NCBI GenBank assembly: GCA_023443095.1
Contig: JAEZVV010000122.1
Location: 1-7,104, forward strand
Direction: 5' to 3'
Source of the DNA: Pseudomonadota bacterium
GTDB taxonomy: Bacteria > Pseudomonadota > Gammaproteobacteria > Burkholderiales > Burkholderiaceae_F
DNA: 7,104 nt
In this document: positions 5,040 through 7,104 of the stretch, one piece after another
Numbering within the stretch: position 1 is the first letter of the stretch
Layout of the letters: each line of letters starts with the position of its first letter
Made by a program: the position numbers and the translations under genes
The notes under the pieces: model-generated
The model's database searches: none
Seen by the model: the letters and a program-made list of their open reading frames with translations, nothing else
Told to the model about the DNA's origin: nothing

Positions 5040-6487
5040 TGGCCATCCCATCGTCGTTGCTGCCTCCATTCTCATTGCTGGACGAGCCGCTGCTTGCGTT
5101 CTCGCCGTCGGACTCATCGCAGACCTCAGTACACCCGTTGCGAGGGTTGCTGAACTACGGGCCTTACTCCAAGGGGTCTTTCGGCGGATACACCGCGCAG
5201 ATTCGCGTCGCAACCATCGGTCCAGTTGCCTCGTTCCGACAACGCGGTGACCTGATGAAGTTGCTGCTCAAAGAGCATCGGCCGACTGACCGCGTTGAGT
5301 ACGTCCCGACCTATCCGGGGTTCGAGAAGCTCTACCAGGTAGAGCTAAAGGCGGCGCAAGTCGGAGCTGCTCACGTCAAATGGCCAGACAGCCTGAACGA
5401 CTTGCCGGGCGATGGCGACATTCATCAGCGGCTGTTCTGGGCGATGGATGCGGCCTTGCGCCAGCTTGACAGTGTGCGGGGCGAGTTTGACGTCGTACTG
5501 GTCCATTTCCCTGATGCCTGGTCGGCGGCCACTCGCTCGAAGGTCTTCAACGCCCACGATGCGCTCAAGGCGCTGGGTGCCAAATACAACGTCCCAACGC
5601 AGGTTCTGAACGACCGCGTGTTCACGTTCGCCCACCCAGCTTCAAAGGCGTGGCGCCTCTCGACGGCGCTCTACGTGAAGGCCGCCGGCACGCCTTGGAA
5701 GCTGGCGCCGCTGGAGGGCGTTCCCGGCGGCACGGCATACATCGGCCTGGCCTATGCACTGCGTGGCGATTCGCGTGACGCCCACTACGTGACCTGCTGC
5801 TCGCAGGTCTTCGACATGGACGGTGGCGGTATGCAGTTCGTGGCGTTCGAAGCACGCGATCCTGTCGAAGACGTAGCTGAGGCCAGGCACAACCCTTACC
5901 TGAGCCGCGATGACATGCGTGCCGTCCTTGCACGGAGCCTGGCGCTTTACCAGGGCCGCAATGGAGGCGTCCTGCCCAAACGATTGGTGATCCACAAAAC
6001 CACCGCGTTCAAGCAGGAGGAAATCGAAGGCGCCTTTGACGCCTTGACCGGTGTTCGCGAGATCGAATGCATCGAGGTGGGAGCTGCCTCGTGCTGGCGT
6101 GGCGTCTGGCTGATCGACGCAGGCGGCCGAACACCCACTGCCAAGCCGTCGGGTTATCCAGTGCCTCGAGGCACGATGCTAGTGAGGTCCGGCACCTCGG
6201 CTTTGGTCTGGGTTGCCGGAAACGCGCCTGACGTGTCTACGAAGGGCGACTACTTCCAGGGCAAAAAGAGCATCCCGAAGCCGCTGCAACTCACTAGGCA
6301 TGCCGGCAAGGGCTCGTTGGAACTCATCGCGCACGAGGCGCTGGCGTTGACGAAGATGGACTGGAACAACGACGCGCTGTACGACCCTGTCCCAGTCAGC
6401 ATCCAGTATTCGCAGCAGTTGGCGAGGACCATTGCCAACGTGCCGGACCTGCCTGGCAAAGTCTATCCGTACCGGCTCTTTATGTAG
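5039..6487 (+). CDS. ago: Short prokaryotic Argonaute (MID-PIWI), catalytically inactive
   Basis: The protein has 482 residues, the size of short Argonautes made only of MID and PIWI. The N-terminus has the typical LLDEPLLAF and HPLRGLLNYGPYSKG segments. The MID region includes VPTQVLNDRVF (185-195) and YVKAAGTPWKL, with Gln 188 and Lys 214 placed like residues that hold the guide 5' end. In PIWI the first catalytic Asp is absent: YIGLAYAL (234-241) stands where active enzymes have an IGID-like strand. Likewise VIHKTT (317-322) replaces the usual RDG-like motif. Target cutting is therefore not expected; the protein should act as a guide-directed sensor. Near the end LTKMDWNN (Trp 442) and the C-terminal YRLFM are family hallmarks; the end carboxylate normally reaches the guide pocket. 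Its partner is the SIR2-APAZ protein encoded just upstream, with a 1-base overlap. Guide type (RNA guide, DNA target in relatives) is inferred from the family. Confidence 0.92.
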   Translation: MAIPSSLLPPFSLLDEPLLAFSPSDSSQTSVHPLRGLLNYGPYSKGSFGGYTAQIRVATIGPVASFRQRGDLMKLLLKEHRPTDRVEYVPTYPGFEKLYQVELKAAQVGAAHVKWPDSLNDLPGDGDIHQRLFWAMDAALRQLDSVRGEFDVVLVHFPDAWSAATRSKVFNAHDALKALGAKYNVPTQVLNDRVFTFAHPASKAWRLSTALYVKAAGTPWKLAPLEGVPGGTAYIGLAYALRGDSRDAHYVTCCSQVFDMDGGGMQFVAFEARDPVEDVAEARHNPYLSRDDMRAVLARSLALYQGRNGGVLPKRLVIHKTTAFKQEEIEGAFDALTGVREIECIEVGAASCWRGVWLIDAGGRTPTAKPSGYPVPRGTMLVRSGTSALVWVAGNAPDVSTKGDYFQGKKSIPKPLQLTRHAGKGSLELIAHEALALTKMDWNNDALYDPVPVSIQYSQQLARTIANVPDLPGKVYPYRLFM

Positions 6488-6520
6488 CGGTTGCTCCCAG
6501 AGCTTCACTCAGTCTCCAAC

Positions 6521-7104
6521 ATGTTCACCGTCATCGACTCTGTCTCAAGTATCCCGGCCGGAACGCGTGCTCACGTCTACCTGATCGTGGACCACTGGGA
6601 CGACTGGTTCAAATTTCGGACTATGTACACGATGCTGCTCTACGACGACAACGGTGAGCGGCATCGCATTGGGTCCGTGAAGATCGGCCAGGCTGGACTG
6701 CTGCCGGCGCCGGCAGCTCAAGGGCTCCCGTCTGGAACGCGCGTTCCGCAGTTGCCCCCAACATTCAGCGCGCTCGACCCAACCGTATTCTTCTCGCTGG
6801 GTCAGGACGAGGACTACTACTCGACACTGCGCAGTCTTCCTGCACACATCTGTAGGCACGTCCTTGTCAACCTATGCGACTGTGCATACAACCTGCCCAT
6901 CTTTGACCGCCATCTCCACGAACTGGTCATGCAGGAGTCCATCCTTCGTTCAGTCAGGGACGGCAATGTGAGGAATCGTCTGCATAGGCTTGCGCATGGA
7001 AACGCAGAACTCACGCGATTCCAGTTTTGCTACACACTGCCGCTCCCACCACTCGAGGCGGGCATGCAGGCGCCGCCACCGCCGCCAACCCTTACGTTTC
7101 ACGT
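6521..7104 (+). CDS. Uncharacterised protein, N-terminal part only; possibly a larger ATP-binding protein
   Basis: The frame opens at an ATG 33 bases after the Argonaute stop and is still open at the window edge, giving 194 whole codons. It is in the same frame as the Argonaute gene. No strong ribosome site precedes the ATG; an in-frame TTG at 6491 is a weaker alternative. Visible landmarks are DHWDDWFKF (residues 24-32), IGSVKIGQ (50-57), FFSLGQDEDYY (90-100), a mixed helical middle, and a proline run (PPPPP) just before the edge. No transmembrane segment, nuclease or P-loop motif is seen. From memory, a similar front domain occurs in uncharacterised proteins whose next part is an ATPase with a P-loop. 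That recollection is unverified, and the decisive part lies outside the window. Close spacing suggests co-transcription with the Argonaute pair, so it may be an accessory subunit or a separate defence gene. Confidence 0.6.
   Translation, partial: MFTVIDSVSSIPAGTRAHVYLIVDHWDDWFKFRTMYTMLLYDDNGERHRIGSVKIGQAGLLPAPAAQGLPSGTRVPQLPPTFSALDPTVFFSLGQDEDYYSTLRSLPAHICRHVLVNLCDCAYNLPIFDRHLHELVMQESILRSVRDGNVRNRLHRLAHGNAELTRFQFCYTLPLPPLEAGMQAPPPPPTLTFH

Noticed and set aside
4353..5213. Minus-strand 286-codon frame opposite APAZ and the Argonaute start
   Set aside because: It spans two real genes on the other strand and has an Arg/Ser/Pro-rich shadow composition.
1..7104. CRISPR array, insertion sequence or integrase
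   Set aside because: No regularly spaced repeats, no transposase or recombinase motifs, and no terminal repeats with target duplication were seen on either strand.

Overview
The window is GC-rich and reads like a proteobacterial, probably beta-proteobacterial, chromosome. This placement is an inference from the style of the UvrD helicase and the base composition; no taxonomic marker is present. It holds one housekeeping gene on the left (uvrD), a 650-base accessory-looking spacer, and on the right an antiviral defence locus running off the window edge.

Positions 1-107 are non-coding, with a perfect inverted repeat and a -10-like box so close to the uvrD start that the mRNA may be leaderless. 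uvrD (108-2480) encodes a complete superfamily 1A DNA helicase with an unusual glycine-rich linker before a C-terminal Tudor-like module. A good intrinsic terminator (2511-2545) closes it.

The spacer 2481-3131 has no clear conserved gene. It holds the terminator, several short inverted repeats, and two overlapping minus-strand mini-ORFs (34 and 46 codons) with plausible ribosome sites. It also holds the AT-rich leader of the next operon.

The centre is a two-gene system. A SIR2-APAZ protein (3147-5039, probable GTG start) is followed, with a 1-base stop/start overlap (TAATG), by a short prokaryotic Argonaute (5039-6487). The SIR2 domain keeps the NAD-binding and catalytic residues, while the PIWI domain has lost its nuclease residues. 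This is the layout of the SPARSA systems (short prokaryotic Argonaute with SIR2-APAZ). In that family a guide-loaded complex recognises invader DNA and the SIR2 subunit then destroys NAD+, so the infected cell dies or stops growing.

A third co-directional gene starts 33 bases after the Argonaute stop (6521 to beyond the right edge). Only its N-terminal 194 residues are visible. It lacks a recognisable catalytic motif and may be the front domain of a larger ATP-binding protein. It could be a third part of the operon or a neighbouring member of a defence island.
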